In this document: positions 8,516-17,158 of the stretch, in pieces
Layout of the letters: each line of letters opens with the position of its first letter
Position numbering within the stretch: position 1 is the first letter of the stretch
Assembly (NCBI GenBank): GCA_905233415.1
Contig: CAJOEX010000014.1
Coordinates: forward strand, 4,082-68,081
DNA from: Paludibacteraceae bacterium
GTDB taxonomy: Bacteria > Bacteroidota > Bacteroidia > Bacteroidales > Paludibacteraceae
Length of the DNA: 64,000 nucleotides
Direction: 5' to 3'
Program-made: the position numbers and the translations under genes
Notes under the pieces: model-generated
Seen by the model: only the letters and a program-made list of their open reading frames with translations
Databases searched by the model: none
What the model was told of the DNA's origin: nothing

Positions 8516-9328
8516 ATGTCTGTACATACACAAACAAGCCGCATGACGACGGCAAAAATTCGTCAAATGAAAGGTGTGGAAAAAATCACGATGCTCACAT
8601 CGTATGATTTCACACTGGCTTCGCTGGTTGACGAGGCAGGAATAGATATCCTTTTAGTGGGCGACAGCGCGAGCAACATTGTTTGCGGGAACCAATACAC
8701 ACTGCCCATTACAGTTGATGAAATGATTTTCCTGACACGCGGCGTTGTCCGTGCCGCCAATCATGCATTAGTGGTGTGCGACATGCCTTTCGGAAGCTAT
8801 CAAATCAGCGAAGAGGATGCCGTCCGCAATGCCATAAGAATCCTGAAAGAGAGCGGTGCTGACGGCGTAAAACTGGAAGGCGGCGAAGAAATTGTTCCCG
8901 CTATACGGCATATGATTCAAGCAGGAATACCTGTATGCGGACATCTGGGACTGACACCACAGTCTGTGAACCAGTTCGGCGGCTACGGATTGCGGGCAAA
9001 GGAAGAAGCAGAAGCAGCCAAGTTACTGCACGATGCCAAACTGTTGGACGAAGCCGGATGTTTCTGCATCGTTCTGGAAAAGATTCCCGCTGCGTTGGCA
9101 AAGCAGGTAAGTGAAACCGTCTCCTGTCCGACAATCGGTATAGGCGCAGGCAACGGCACTGACGGCCAAGTGCTTGTGCTGCACGATATGTTGGGACTGA
9201 ACATGGGCTTCAAGCCGAAGTTCCTGCGGCGGTTTGCAGAACTGGCACCTGTTGTGACAGGCGCTGTCCAAGATTATATCAAGACCGTCAAAGACAGCTC
9301 ATTCCCAAATGAAGAAGAAAGTTATTAA
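8516..9328 (+). CDS. panB: 3-methyl-2-oxobutanoate hydroxymethyltransferase
   Basis: A 270-residue PanB (ketopantoate synthase), pantothenate/CoA biosynthesis. It shows MLTSYDFTLASLVDEAGID, the metal-binding VGDSASN, KLEGGEE, GHLGLTPQSVNQFGGY and CPTIGIGAGNGTDGQVLV, all normal for the family. The start is the ATG 2 nt after the mltG stop; a longer reading would overlap mltG by 175 nt. The 3' end overlaps a possible upstream start of the next gene. Confidence 0.97.
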   Translation: MSVHTQTSRMTTAKIRQMKGVEKITMLTSYDFTLASLVDEAGIDILLVGDSASNIVCGNQYTLPITVDEMIFLTRGVVRAANHALVVCDMPFGSYQISEEDAVRNAIRILKESGADGVKLEGGEEIVPAIRHMIQAGIPVCGHLGLTPQSVNQFGGYGLRAKEEAEAAKLLHDAKLLDEAGCFCIVLEKIPAALAKQVSETVSCPTIGIGAGNGTDGQVLVLHDMLGLNMGFKPKFLRRFAELAPVVTGAVQDYIKTVKDSSFPNEEESY

Positions 9329-9341
9329 AGGCGAAAGATTT

Positions 9342-10229
9342 ATGAAGAATATTGCTTTTATCATTAACCCTATTTCGGGCACACAGCAGAATGCGAAACG
9401 CAAACTGCCGAAGTTAATAGACAAAGAATTGGACCACAGCCAATGGCTCCCCAATATTGTGTTTACGGAGTATGCCGGTCATGCAACCGAGTTGGCGAGA
9501 CAGTTTGCAGTCATGGGTTTTGACGCAGTAGTGGCAGTCGGCGGTGACGGAACTGTGAACGAAGTGGCGCAAGGGTTGCGCGACACCCAAACGGCATTGG
9601 CAATACTGCCGATGGGAAGCGGAAACGGTTTTGCGCGACACATGCAGATTCCCATGTCTCTGACACGAGCGATACAACTTCTCAACCATTCCGAACCTAT
9701 TCGCTGCGATTACGGTCTGGCGAACGACAAAATGTTCGTCACAACATGCGGAACCGGTTTTGACGCCCTTATCGCCGACCGCTTTGCCGGTTCATCGAAA
9801 CGCGGGCTGAAAACGTATATTGAGAATGTGCTTAAAGACCTGCTGACATACAAATCACAGACCTATCATATTGTAGGACAGGATTTGGACATTACGCACA
9901 AAGCTTTTCTTGTAACCTTTGCGAATGCCGCGCAATGGGGAAATGACGCCTTCATCGCACCAAAAGCAAGCGTTCAGGACGGTAAGATGGATATTTGCAT
10001 GATGAGTTCATCGGCTTTGCTTGGTGCACCCGGACTGGCATTGCGTCTGTTCACAAAAAGTATTGACAACAGCCTTTTCATGGACACCGTCAAAGCGAAA
10101 GACGTGATGCTGTATCGGGAAGAAGAAGCACCGTTCCATATCGACGGCGACCCCGTGCAAATGCCAAAGGACATCCATATCCGGATTGTTGAAGACGGAA
10201 TAAGTGTATTAGTGGAAAAAAGATTTTGA
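9342..10229 (+). CDS. Diacylglycerol/sphingosine kinase-like lipid kinase
   Basis: A 295-residue YegS/DagK-catalytic family protein. The nucleotide-binding motif [14 protein letters not shown] is near residue 62 and [11 protein letters not shown] near 90. The N-terminus INPISGT is typical. Likely phosphorylates a lipid such as diacylglycerol. I prefer ATG 9342 (MKNIAF), which fits the family; the in-frame ATG at 9309 would overlap panB by 20 nt and add a lysine-rich stretch encoded by an AAAGGCGAAAG motif, the same motif that is amplified in the CYTH gene. Confidence 0.9.
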   Translation: MKNIAFIINPISGTQQNAKRKLPKLIDKELDHSQWLPNIVFTEYAGHATELARQFAVMGFDAVVAVGGDGTVNEVAQGLRDTQTALAILPMGSGNGFARHMQIPMSLTRAIQLLNHSEPIRCDYGLANDKMFVTTCGTGFDALIADRFAGSSKRGLKTYIENVLKDLLTYKSQTYHIVGQDLDITHKAFLVTFANAAQWGNDAFIAPKASVQDGKMDICMMSSSALLGAPGLALRLFTKSIDNSLFMDTVKAKDVMLYREEEAPFHIDGDPVQMPKDIHIRIVEDGISVLVEKRF

Positions 10230-10231
10230 TT

Positions 10232-10666
10232 ATGACCATAAAGTTCATCAACAAAAGCAAGAATCCCCTGCCGAAATATGAGAGCAGTCAAGCGGCAGGA
10301 ATGGATATCCATTGCAATATCGCCGAACCGATTACGCTGCAACCGATGGAGCGCAAACTGATTCCGACAGGATTGTTCATGCAGCTGCCGGAAGGGTATG
10401 AGGCACAAATCCGGCCTCGAAGCGGTTTGGCACTGAAACGCGGGCTGACCGTGCTGAATACTCCCGGTACCATTGACTCCGATTACCGCGGAGAAGTGGA
10501 AGTGATTTTGATTAACCTGTCCAATGAGCCGCAAACCATTGGACCGGCCGAACGAATATGCCAGATGGTGATTGCCAAGCACGAACAACCTGAAGTGATT
10601 GAGGTGGAAGTGCTTGACGAAACGGAGCGTGGTGCAGGCGGTTTCGGGCACAGCGGTGTAAAATAG
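10232..10666 (+). CDS. dut: dUTP diphosphatase
   Basis: A 144-residue trimeric dUTPase that hydrolyses dUTP to dUMP. The five motifs are visible: AGMDI, PRSGLA, the [10 protein letters not shown] segment, [10 protein letters not shown] and the C-terminal [10 protein letters not shown] (usual GSTG replaced by GHSG). ATG 10232 is 2 nt after the previous stop. It overlaps the next gene by one base (TAGTG). Confidence 0.97.
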   Translation: MTIKFINKSKNPLPKYESSQAAGMDIHCNIAEPITLQPMERKLIPTGLFMQLPEGYEAQIRPRSGLALKRGLTVLNTPGTIDSDYRGEVEVILINLSNEPQTIGPAERICQMVIAKHEQPEVIEVEVLDETERGAGGFGHSGVK

Positions 10667-11796
10667 TGAGAAGCAAGCGATTCATATTAGCGTGCCTGTT
10701 GCTGCTACCGGCAATTATATCCGCCAAAAAAGCAGCGCCGGCAATAACACCGGAACAAGAGCAACAGTTCCTGTATTATTTTTACGCCTCCCGGCAAGCT
10801 ATAGAACAGCAGGATTATTCAAAAGCGCTGCTGCTTCTGGATTTCTGTGAACAACTGAATCCCAATGACGGGCTGATCAAGGACAATTTGGGCGTTATTT
10901 ACGCAGCTCTCGGCGAGGCGGACAAAGCAGAAGCGCTATTCGCCCAAGCCTACAAACTGGCGCCGGATGACTGCTGGCAGCATTATGCCGACCATCTGTT
11001 ACGCGCCGATGACAAAGCAAAAGCAATCCGCGCAAGGAAGATTGTGGAGAACGTTCAAAAACAACACCCGAAAGATGCCGACATTGCGGATTATCTGATG
11101 CAGATTTACATGCACAACAAGCAATGGAAAAAAGCCCTCGCGATGCAAGACAAAGTAGATGCCCTGACCGGCTATGACGCCAACAGCGCCTTGAACCGTT
11201 ACCGCATCTATTATCAGTGGGAAAAGGGAAAAGAAGCTGTTGCGGAAATAGACAAATATCTCGCCGAAGACCCGACAAACGTATATTTTCTGCTGTTGCG
11301 GGCGGATATTTATGTCAACACCAAGCAATACTTACCTGCTTTCGCCATCTGTGAACAACTCGCGAAACTGATGCCGTTGAGCGAACAGGAATTCGGGTGG
11401 CTGAAACGCAATACATACTGCAGCTATTACGTCAGTCTTATCAAAGCCGAAGAAGGAGACGACTGGTTCAACAAAGGAGAGTCTGACCGCGCCTATGAGT
11501 GCTATGAGCAATCGCTTTCCCTACTACCGCAGAACGCGCATGTGCTCAACAACTACGCCTATAATCTGGCCATTTACGGCGGCGATATCAAGAAAGCCGA
11601 ACGGATGAGCGAACAGACTATCAAGCAAGAACCGGACAATCCGATATATCTTGACACCTACGGCTGGATACTCCACCTGCAAGGACAAGATTTGCTCGCC
11701 GCATTCTATCTCAAGAAAGCGCTTGAGAACGTGCAAGACGAAGAAAACAGAGTCATCATCAAAAACCATTTGGACGAAATAGAAAAGTCGAAATAA
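10666..11796 (+). CDS. Tetratricopeptide-repeat protein, exported
   Basis: A 376-residue protein with a GTG start overlapping the dut stop, an N-terminal signal peptide (about 20 residues, ending ISA) and at least six TPR units, e.g. residues 46-80 and 250-350 (ALENVQDEEN at the end). TPRs mediate protein contacts; partner unknown. The order dut-TPR-DUF4292-M23/EnvC is a familiar Bacteroidales arrangement (recall), pointing to an envelope function. Confidence 0.88.
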   Translation: MRSKRFILACLLLLPAIISAKKAAPAITPEQEQQFLYYFYASRQAIEQQDYSKALLLLDFCEQLNPNDGLIKDNLGVIYAALGEADKAEALFAQAYKLAPDDCWQHYADHLLRADDKAKAIRARKIVENVQKQHPKDADIADYLMQIYMHNKQWKKALAMQDKVDALTGYDANSALNRYRIYYQWEKGKEAVAEIDKYLAEDPTNVYFLLLRADIYVNTKQYLPAFAICEQLAKLMPLSEQEFGWLKRNTYCSYYVSLIKAEEGDDWFNKGESDRAYECYEQSLSLLPQNAHVLNNYAYNLAIYGGDIKKAERMSEQTIKQEPDNPIYLDTYGWILHLQGQDLLAAFYLKKALENVQDEENRVIIKNHLDEIEKSK

Positions 11797-11799
11797 CGT

Positions 11800-12354
11800 A
11801 TGCCGAAATACCGGATAATAGAGATGGTGTGTGTGTGCCTACTGGTTGTTTTCACCAGCTGTCGCGCCAAAAAGAACCTGCATCAGCCACCTGCGGTTGA
11901 TTTGGCTTGGCACACGGCTTTAGTGACCAACACACTGATGACGCTGACAGTGGATGAAACGCCGTATAACGTGACCTGCCAAATGCAGACCGTGCGTGAT
12001 TCGATGATGGTAATCTCGGTAATGCCAATGCTGAATATGGAACTTATCCGTCTTGAGGTTACCCCTCAGACCGCAATCGTGATAGACAAAATCAACCACC
12101 GCTACACCCGTCTCGAACTCTCCCGAGTGCAGGATGAGGTTATTCCGGCATTGCGGTGGGATGACCTTCAGGCTTTTGCCTCCAGCAGCACACGGCAACA
12201 AAGCGAGACGGCAAGCCTCGGATACAGTTTCCGTGACCACAAAGTGCGGCTTGACGTCACCTATGGCACCATCAGTTACGATGCGCCGGTGAATGTACGG
12301 AATATCCGGTTAGACCGCTACGCATACGTTGATATAAACACGCTACTGCAATGA
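11800..12354 (+). CDS. DUF4292 lipoprotein
   Basis: A 184-residue protein with a lipoprotein signal, lipobox cysteine at about residue 21 (VVFTSC). The body matches the DUF4292 type: a beta-rich, LolA/LppX-like domain with the repeated pattern of short strands (TAIVIDKINHRYTR). Function unproven; a periplasmic lipid or lipoprotein carrier is a possibility only. Starts 3 nt after the TPR gene and overlaps the next gene by ATGA. Confidence 0.8.
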   Translation: MPKYRIIEMVCVCLLVVFTSCRAKKNLHQPPAVDLAWHTALVTNTLMTLTVDETPYNVTCQMQTVRDSMMVISVMPMLNMELIRLEVTPQTAIVIDKINHRYTRLELSRVQDEVIPALRWDDLQAFASSSTRQQSETASLGYSFRDHKVRLDVTYGTISYDAPVNVRNIRLDRYAYVDINTLLQ

Positions 12355-13526
12355 AACGACTGCTATTATATTGCCTGTTATGCCTGATTGTCTGCAACAT
12401 TTACGCCGCGGACAACGTCAAGACGCTTCAAAACCAACAGCGTGAACTCAAGCAGCAAATCGAACAAACCAACAAAATGCTGCAGCAGACAAAAAAGAAC
12501 GAATCGGCAACCGTCACAAAATTGCAACTGCTTAACGAAAATATCGCCAACCAAAAGAAGTTGATTTCGAACCTCGACAAAGAGATTTCCACGCTTGACA
12601 CCGAAATGGCGGGTCTCAATCGTCGAAAAGACACTCTTGAACGCGATTTGGCAGCGCTCAAAGCCGATTACGCAAAAATGGTACGAGAGAGTCACTATGC
12701 ACAACTGCAGCAGTCGCCGCTATTGTTTCTGCTCTCTTCAGAAAGCTTCCAGCAACTTGTCCGCCGCATCCGCTATATGCAGCAGTTTGCCCAACTACGC
12801 CGCCAGCAAGTCGCACGGATTGAGGGTGTCAAAACCGAAATCGAGCACCAGGACAAACAGTTGCGCGCACATAAAAACGACAAACAGAAAGCCCTCAAAT
12901 CCCAAAAACGCGAACAGGAAACACTGGCACGTGACGAACGCAAGCAGCAGCAAATGCTCAAAGACTTGAAGAAGCAGGAGAAAGACCTGCTCGCCAAACT
13001 CAAGAAACAGCAAAAGAAAGCCGACGAACTGAACAAAAAGATTACCGCTTTAATCGAAAAACAAGCCCAGCAGCAATCCAAAACAGCACTAACCAAAGAG
13101 CAACAATTGGTTGCAGGCGGCTTCGAGCAGAACAAAGGCAAACTGCCCTGGCCCGTTGAAAAAGGATTTATTTCAGGCACATTCGGCAAGCATCAGCACC
13201 CGGTTTATAAAGACGTTACCGTTGACAACAAAGGCATATACCTTCAGACAACAGCCGGTGCATCCGCCAGAGCGGTATTTGAAGGCGAAGTCACGAGTTG
13301 CTTCCTGATGAGCGGTTCGTATGCAGTAATTGTGGCACACGGAAACTACCGGTCGGTTTATGCCGGATTAAGCCGCCTAAATGTCAAACAGGGTGACAAA
13401 GTAACCGCCAAACAGAAAATCGGAACAATCTATTCCGACCCAGAGCAAGACAACAAAACCGAACTGTTTTTCCAGGTTTGGAAAGACAAAACCATACTCA
13501 ACCCGAGCAACTGGCTCGCAAATTAA
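12351..13526 (+). CDS. EnvC-like murein hydrolase activator (degenerate LytM domain)
   Basis: 391 residues: signal peptide (to about 20), long coiled coil (about 22-250, rich in Q, K, E) and a C-terminal M23/LytM fold (about 265-391). The zinc ligands of active M23 peptidases are missing: the HxxxD position reads NKGIY and the HxH position reads FFQVW. This matches EnvC-type activators that switch on amidases during division rather than cutting peptidoglycan. Coupled to DUF4292 by a 4-nt overlap. Confidence 0.9.
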   Translation: MKRLLLYCLLCLIVCNIYAADNVKTLQNQQRELKQQIEQTNKMLQQTKKNESATVTKLQLLNENIANQKKLISNLDKEISTLDTEMAGLNRRKDTLERDLAALKADYAKMVRESHYAQLQQSPLLFLLSSESFQQLVRRIRYMQQFAQLRRQQVARIEGVKTEIEHQDKQLRAHKNDKQKALKSQKREQETLARDERKQQQMLKDLKKQEKDLLAKLKKQQKKADELNKKITALIEKQAQQQSKTALTKEQQLVAGGFEQNKGKLPWPVEKGFISGTFGKHQHPVYKDVTVDNKGIYLQTTAGASARAVFEGEVTSCFLMSGSYAVIVAHGNYRSVYAGLSRLNVKQGDKVTAKQKIGTIYSDPEQDNKTELFFQVWKDKTILNPSNWLAN

Positions 13527-13535
13527 TTGACCGTT

Positions 13536-14000
13536 ATGAAGAAAATACTCTTATTACTGGCACTTGGTACCGTCATTCTATCCGGCTGCAAGGAGGACAA
13601 TTGGATGGACTGGAAGGCCCAGAACGAATTATGGCTCGAACACAACAAGACACAGCCCGGCGTACAAGTTTCACCGACAGGACTGCAGTATAAAATCATC
13701 GCCGACCCGAATCCGACAGATGCCCGTCCGAGTTCCGGCAGTAGCGTATATTGTGACTACCGCGGTACACTTATCAACGGCGTACAGTTTGATGGCGGCA
13801 GCGCTACCCTTGCTGTCAGCGGTGTGGTTGAAGGATTCGCGGAAGGACTGAAGAAAATTCACTGTCACGGCGATATCGAATTGTATATTCCCGCCGAACT
13901 CGGCTATAAGGATGAAGAACAGGGTACGGAAGGAACCTCCTCTTACATTCCGCCCTACTCCACACTCATCTTTACCGTACACATCCGGGCGGTGCAATAG
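13536..14000 (+). CDS. FKBP-type peptidyl-prolyl isomerase, lipoprotein
   Basis: 154 residues with a lipobox (ILSGC, cysteine about 18) and a FKBP domain: YCDYRGTLINGVQFDGG, VVEGFAEGLKKI, IPAELGYKDEEQGT and PPYSTLIFTVHI. It catalyses proline isomerisation in the periplasm. The start is ATG 13536, 9 nt after the previous stop. Its TAG stop is followed directly by the octamer repeat array at 14001. Confidence 0.92.
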   Translation: MKKILLLLALGTVILSGCKEDNWMDWKAQNELWLEHNKTQPGVQVSPTGLQYKIIADPNPTDARPSSGSSVYCDYRGTLINGVQFDGGSATLAVSGVVEGFAEGLKKIHCHGDIELYIPAELGYKDEEQGTEGTSSYIPPYSTLIFTVHIRAVQ

Positions 14001-14048
14001 GATTTGAAGATTTGAAGATTTGAAAATTGGAAGATTTGAAGATTTCAA
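14001..14048 (+). repeat. Octamer tandem repeat GATTTGAA at a gene junction
   Basis: Six 8-nt units GATTTGAA (units 4 and 6 mutated) run from the base after the FKBP stop into the coding sequence of the next gene. Each unit holds TTGA, an overlapping TTG start and TGA stop. Because 8 is not a multiple of 3, successive units place TGA and TTG in successive frames. Confidence 0.92.
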
Positions 14049-14518
14049 GATTGATATATTGTCTTGCGTGTGTGGTGCTACTCTCTTCGTGTGAAGACAC
14101 CGTCTTCCGCAGTTCGGTGCCAAGCCGTCCGGTGCAACTGACTATTAACACCGCAGCCGGAATGTACGTGCATTTTGTGCGGGAGAACATCGGCGCCTGT
14201 GTCGTTGTGGATCCTGACGGATATCATTTCAACGGCCAGACACTGCCGCTGACCGGCACGGATTATTACGGATATGCAGGCGTCGTCATCTACGTGGACA
14301 ATTACCAGCAATATTCGGCTTTCGATCTCTGCTGCCCGCACTGCATCAAGCAGTCCAAGCCCTGTGAGATAGACGGATGTTTTGCGGTTTGTCCTGTCTG
14401 TGGCGAACAATACGACCTCAGTTTCGGTTACGCAACCCCTATGAAAGGCCTCAGTAACGAAACACTGCGCAAATACACCGCCAATTATTCCTACCCCCGC
14501 CTGTTCATTCATGATTAG
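14036..14518 (+). CDS. Rieske-like lipoprotein
   Basis: About 160 residues. A lipoprotein signal (MKISRLIYCLACVVLLSSC) is followed by a small beta domain with CPHC and CPVCGEQYD motifs and PMKG near the end, the layout of a Rieske fold. True Rieske clusters use two Cys-x-His pairs; here the second pair reads CPVC, so the site may bind zinc or nothing. No ATG is available. The best start is TTG at 14036, inside the octamer array, because it gives a lipoprotein signal of ordinary length; TTG 14027 is an alternative. It overlaps rimM by 8 nt. Confidence 0.7.
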   Translation: MKISRLIYCLACVVLLSSCEDTVFRSSVPSRPVQLTINTAAGMYVHFVRENIGACVVVDPDGYHFNGQTLPLTGTDYYGYAGVVIYVDNYQQYSAFDLCCPHCIKQSKPCEIDGCFAVCPVCGEQYDLSFGYATPMKGLSNETLRKYTANYSYPRLFIHD

Positions 14519-15008
14519 TCCCGACACGCTCATATCCATCGGAACAATTCGCCGTACACATGGAAAGAACGGCGAACTGCAATGCCACACCACAAATGAA
14601 CTGTGGGAAAATGCGGACGCCGAGTTTGTCTTCCTGCAAATAAACGCCATCTTCGTTCCGTTTCGTGTATTGGATTGGCGCACGAAAGGCGCAGAAGATT
14701 TGATTCTGCGTTTGAAAGGTGTTGACGACGAACAGGCTGCAACACGTCTGGTCGGCACAGAAGCGTTTATGTTGCGGCAGGACATTGCACAACCGGAAGA
14801 CGCACCGCTGATTACGTGGCAGGACATCGTCGGACGACAGGTAATAGACACCGAACAAGGTAAAATAGGCATTATCCGGTCGGTTGATGAATCGACAGCG
14901 AACACGCTTGCCGAACTCGAAGACGGACGACTGATGCCCTTGCATGAAGATTTTATTGTCGGCATTACAGACGACACTTTAACCGTTACTTTGCCGTTTA
15001 TGCTATGA
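14511..15008 (+). CDS. rimM: Ribosome maturation factor RimM
   Basis: 165 residues. N-terminal RimM barrel (IGTIRRTHGKNGELQC, residues 9-24), then a PRC-type barrel (DIVGRQVIDTEQGKIGIIRS, from about 104) ending in LMPLHEDFI. Needed for processing of 16S rRNA and 30S assembly. Overlaps its upstream neighbour by 8 nt and the methyltransferase gene by 4 nt (ATGA). Confidence 0.95.
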   Translation: MISPDTLISIGTIRRTHGKNGELQCHTTNELWENADAEFVFLQINAIFVPFRVLDWRTKGAEDLILRLKGVDDEQAATRLVGTEAFMLRQDIAQPEDAPLITWQDIVGRQVIDTEQGKIGIIRSVDESTANTLAELEDGRLMPLHEDFIVGITDDTLTVTLPFML

Positions 15009-15580
15009 AGAAACTGACTATAACCGAAATGAACCGCTTGACGCCGGAGGCGTTTCACGCTGCTCCGAAAGTGCCGTTGGTGGCAGTGCTTGACAACGTG
15101 CGTTCGCAGCACAATGTAGGTGCAGTCTTTCGCACTGCGGACGCGTTTCGTTTGCAGGGAGTGTGGCTTTGCGGAATCTGCTGCTGCCCGCCGAATGACG
15201 AAATACACAAAACGGCATTAGGTGCGGAAAATACGGTGGACTGGCGCTATTTCAAGGACACACTTGATGCCGTCAAAGCTTTGCATGAAGCCGGTTTCAA
15301 GGTATTTGCCGTAGAGCAGGCGCACGGTTCCGTAACGCTCGAAAGTCTGACAGCGAAGCGACCCAACAGCGAAGCGGTCCACCAGCGAAGCGGTCTTTCT
15401 TCCAATAACATCGCCGTCGTATTCGGTCACGAGGTTTTCGGCGTTCAACAGGCTGTCGTGGACGCTTGTGACGGATGCATCGAAATCCCCCAATACGGCA
15501 CCAAGCACTCGCTCAATGTCTCTGTTACAGCAGGAATAGTACTCTATGAACTCAGTAACGCTCTTATCGCCCGCTCGTGA
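15005..15580 (+). CDS. TrmH/SpoU-family RNA 2'-O-methyltransferase with repeat insertion
   Basis: 191 residues of SPOUT fold. Motif 1 LDNVRSQHNVGAVFRTADAF (residues 23-42), motif 2 VVFGHEVFGVQ and motif 3 PQYGTKHSLNVSVTAGIVLY are intact, so it should be active on an RNA target that cannot be named. Between motif 1 and 2 the loop KRPNSEAVHQRSGLSS is longer than in relatives and is encoded by three 16-nt tandem repeats (48 nt, so the frame is kept). Its 3' end overlaps the U32 gene by 35 nt. Confidence 0.9.
   Translation: MKKLTITEMNRLTPEAFHAAPKVPLVAVLDNVRSQHNVGAVFRTADAFRLQGVWLCGICCCPPNDEIHKTALGAENTVDWRYFKDTLDAVKALHEAGFKVFAVEQAHGSVTLESLTAKRPNSEAVHQRSGLSSNNIAVVFGHEVFGVQQAVVDACDGCIEIPQYGTKHSLNVSVTAGIVLYELSNALIARS
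15351..15398 (+). repeat. 16-nt tandem repeat inside the methyltransferase gene
   Basis: AGCGAAGCG recurs at 15352, 15368 and 15384, an exact 16-nt period over three units. Three units make 48 nt and so keep the reading frame. Confidence 0.85.
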
Positions 15581-16985
15581 CCTTGACGTTGCCAAAGCCG
15601 CAATCCAAGCCGGAGCAGATGCCGTATATATCGGTGCTCCCAAGTTCGGCGCGCGCGAAGCGGCGGGCAATTCCCTGGAAGACATCGCCAAACTGACTGA
15701 TTACGCGAAACCATTCGGCGTCCAAATCCTTGTGACGCTCAATACGCTGCTGCAGCCTGAAGAAGTGCCGGTGGCACTTGCCATCGCACGCAAACTGCAC
15801 GAAATCGGCATTTACGCCCTGATTGTGCAAGACCTGAGTTTTGCGCAACTGCTTTTCCGCGAATTGCCGGATTTGCGCCTTCACGCCTCCACACAATGCG
15901 ACAACCGCACACCCGAACAGGTTGCACGCCTGCGGGATTTGGGGTTCAAGCGGGTAGTGCTTGCCCGCGAACTGGCTATTGACGAGATTAGTGCTATACA
16001 TCATACCGTGCCGGATATCGAACTCGAAGCCTTTGTACACGGTGCCTTGTGCGTGTCCTATTCGGGACGTTGCTTTATGTCCGAAGTGCTGCTCAATCGC
16101 TCTGCCAATCGCGGATGCTGCGCACAAATGTGCCGAATGCGTTATGACCTGTTGGACGAAAACGGAAACGAAATAACCGACGACAACGGCGAACCGGTTC
16201 ACCAACGCTATCTGCTGTCCTTGCAGGACCTGGACCGCTCGGCGCATATTGCCGAACTGATTGAAGCCGGCGTGACGACGTTCAAGATTGAAGGCCGCCT
16301 CAAGTCCGCCGACTATGTCACCAACATCACCGCTTATTATCGCAATCTGCTGGATTCAGGCTTTGTTACGCCGACGCATGTTTATTCCCGTACGTTTACC
16401 CCGAATCCCGAAAAGACCTTCCACCGCGGCGCAACGGACTATTTCCTGAACGGCAGAACACGTCCGCTAGCCAACTGGAATACACCTAAATCCACCGGTG
16501 AATATATCGGCGAGCTGCTTGAAGCACACGGAAAAACCCTGCGTGTGCGGCTGCTCCCGCAGATAACACTTCATAACGGAGACGGTCTGACCATCGGTGA
16601 CGAAGGGTTCTCCGTCAACGGTGTGGAAGGCAATCTCATTTATGTCAACAAGCATGTTACGCCTGCCATAAAAAGCGGCAAATTATACCGCAATCTGGAT
16701 GTTGAATTCATCCACACTTTGAAAAGCGAACGGCGCATCCCTGTTGCTATAACGCTGTCTGAAACCCCGAAGGGTTTTTGTTTGCAGATTGGCAACAAGC
16801 AACGCGAATTTGTCTATCCCAAAGAACCGGCACGAGACAAGGACAAAGCACTTGCTACCATCAAATCCCAACTCGCCAAACTGGGCGACACACCTTATAT
16901 CGCGCGTGACGTGCAAATTGCGTGCGAACCGTATTTCATACCGATTAGCGTTCTTAACGAATGGAGACGACAAACCATCCTATAG
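15546..16985 (+). CDS. Peptidase U32 family protein (TrhP/YegQ-like), short form
   Basis: 479 residues. Signature elements: LSPARDLDVAKAAIQAGADA at the N-terminus, HASTQCDNRTPEQV, the U32 motif EAFVHGALCVSYSGRCFMS with nearby CCAQMCRMRY cysteines, and FKIEGRLKSADYV. Relatives act in tRNA hydroxylation (TrhP) or as presumed collagenases. Bacteroidales homologues are usually longer and end in a cysteine-rich tail. Here the frame stops after EWRRQTIL, and a tail-like peptide is encoded in the overlapping frame at 16961-17158. Confidence 0.88.
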   Translation: MNSVTLLSPARDLDVAKAAIQAGADAVYIGAPKFGAREAAGNSLEDIAKLTDYAKPFGVQILVTLNTLLQPEEVPVALAIARKLHEIGIYALIVQDLSFAQLLFRELPDLRLHASTQCDNRTPEQVARLRDLGFKRVVLARELAIDEISAIHHTVPDIELEAFVHGALCVSYSGRCFMSEVLLNRSANRGCCAQMCRMRYDLLDENGNEITDDNGEPVHQRYLLSLQDLDRSAHIAELIEAGVTTFKIEGRLKSADYVTNITAYYRNLLDSGFVTPTHVYSRTFTPNPEKTFHRGATDYFLNGRTRPLANWNTPKSTGEYIGELLEAHGKTLRVRLLPQITLHNGDGLTIGDEGFSVNGVEGNLIYVNKHVTPAIKSGKLYRNLDVEFIHTLKSERRIPVAITLSETPKGFCLQIGNKQREFVYPKEPARDKDKALATIKSQLAKLGDTPYIARDVQIACEPYFIPISVLNEWRRQTIL

Positions 16986-17158
16986 CAGCAGATTCACAGC
17001 CGCTCATGACCTGCAAATACTGCATTTTGCATGAGCTTGGGCATTGCCGGCGCATTAATCCGATGAAGCCGGAGCCGCGGTATATACGGCTTCAGAACGG
17101 AACTGTGCTACGTCTTCACTTTGATTGTGCCCGCTGCGAGATGACCATCACGCAGTAA
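16961..17158 (+). CDS. Cysteine-rich tail of U32, separate overlapping frame
   Basis: 65 codons overlapping the U32 gene by 25 nt in another frame. The peptide has CKYC, HELGHC, a single YIRLQNG strand and FDCARCEM, which I recognise as the C-terminal cysteine module of long Bacteroidales U32 proteins. Either the long protein was split by a deletion or frameshift, or the module is made as a separate coupled polypeptide. It has an ATG start. Its end overlaps the convergent ispH gene by 11 nt. Confidence 0.6.
   Translation: METTNHPIAADSQPLMTCKYCILHELGHCRRINPMKPEPRYIRLQNGTVLRLHFDCARCEMTITQ

Noticed and set aside
13671-14190. Frames rich in LQIFKSSN on the minus strand
   Set aside because: They are the complement of the GATTTGAA octamer array, which is open in all frames on that strand; not genes.
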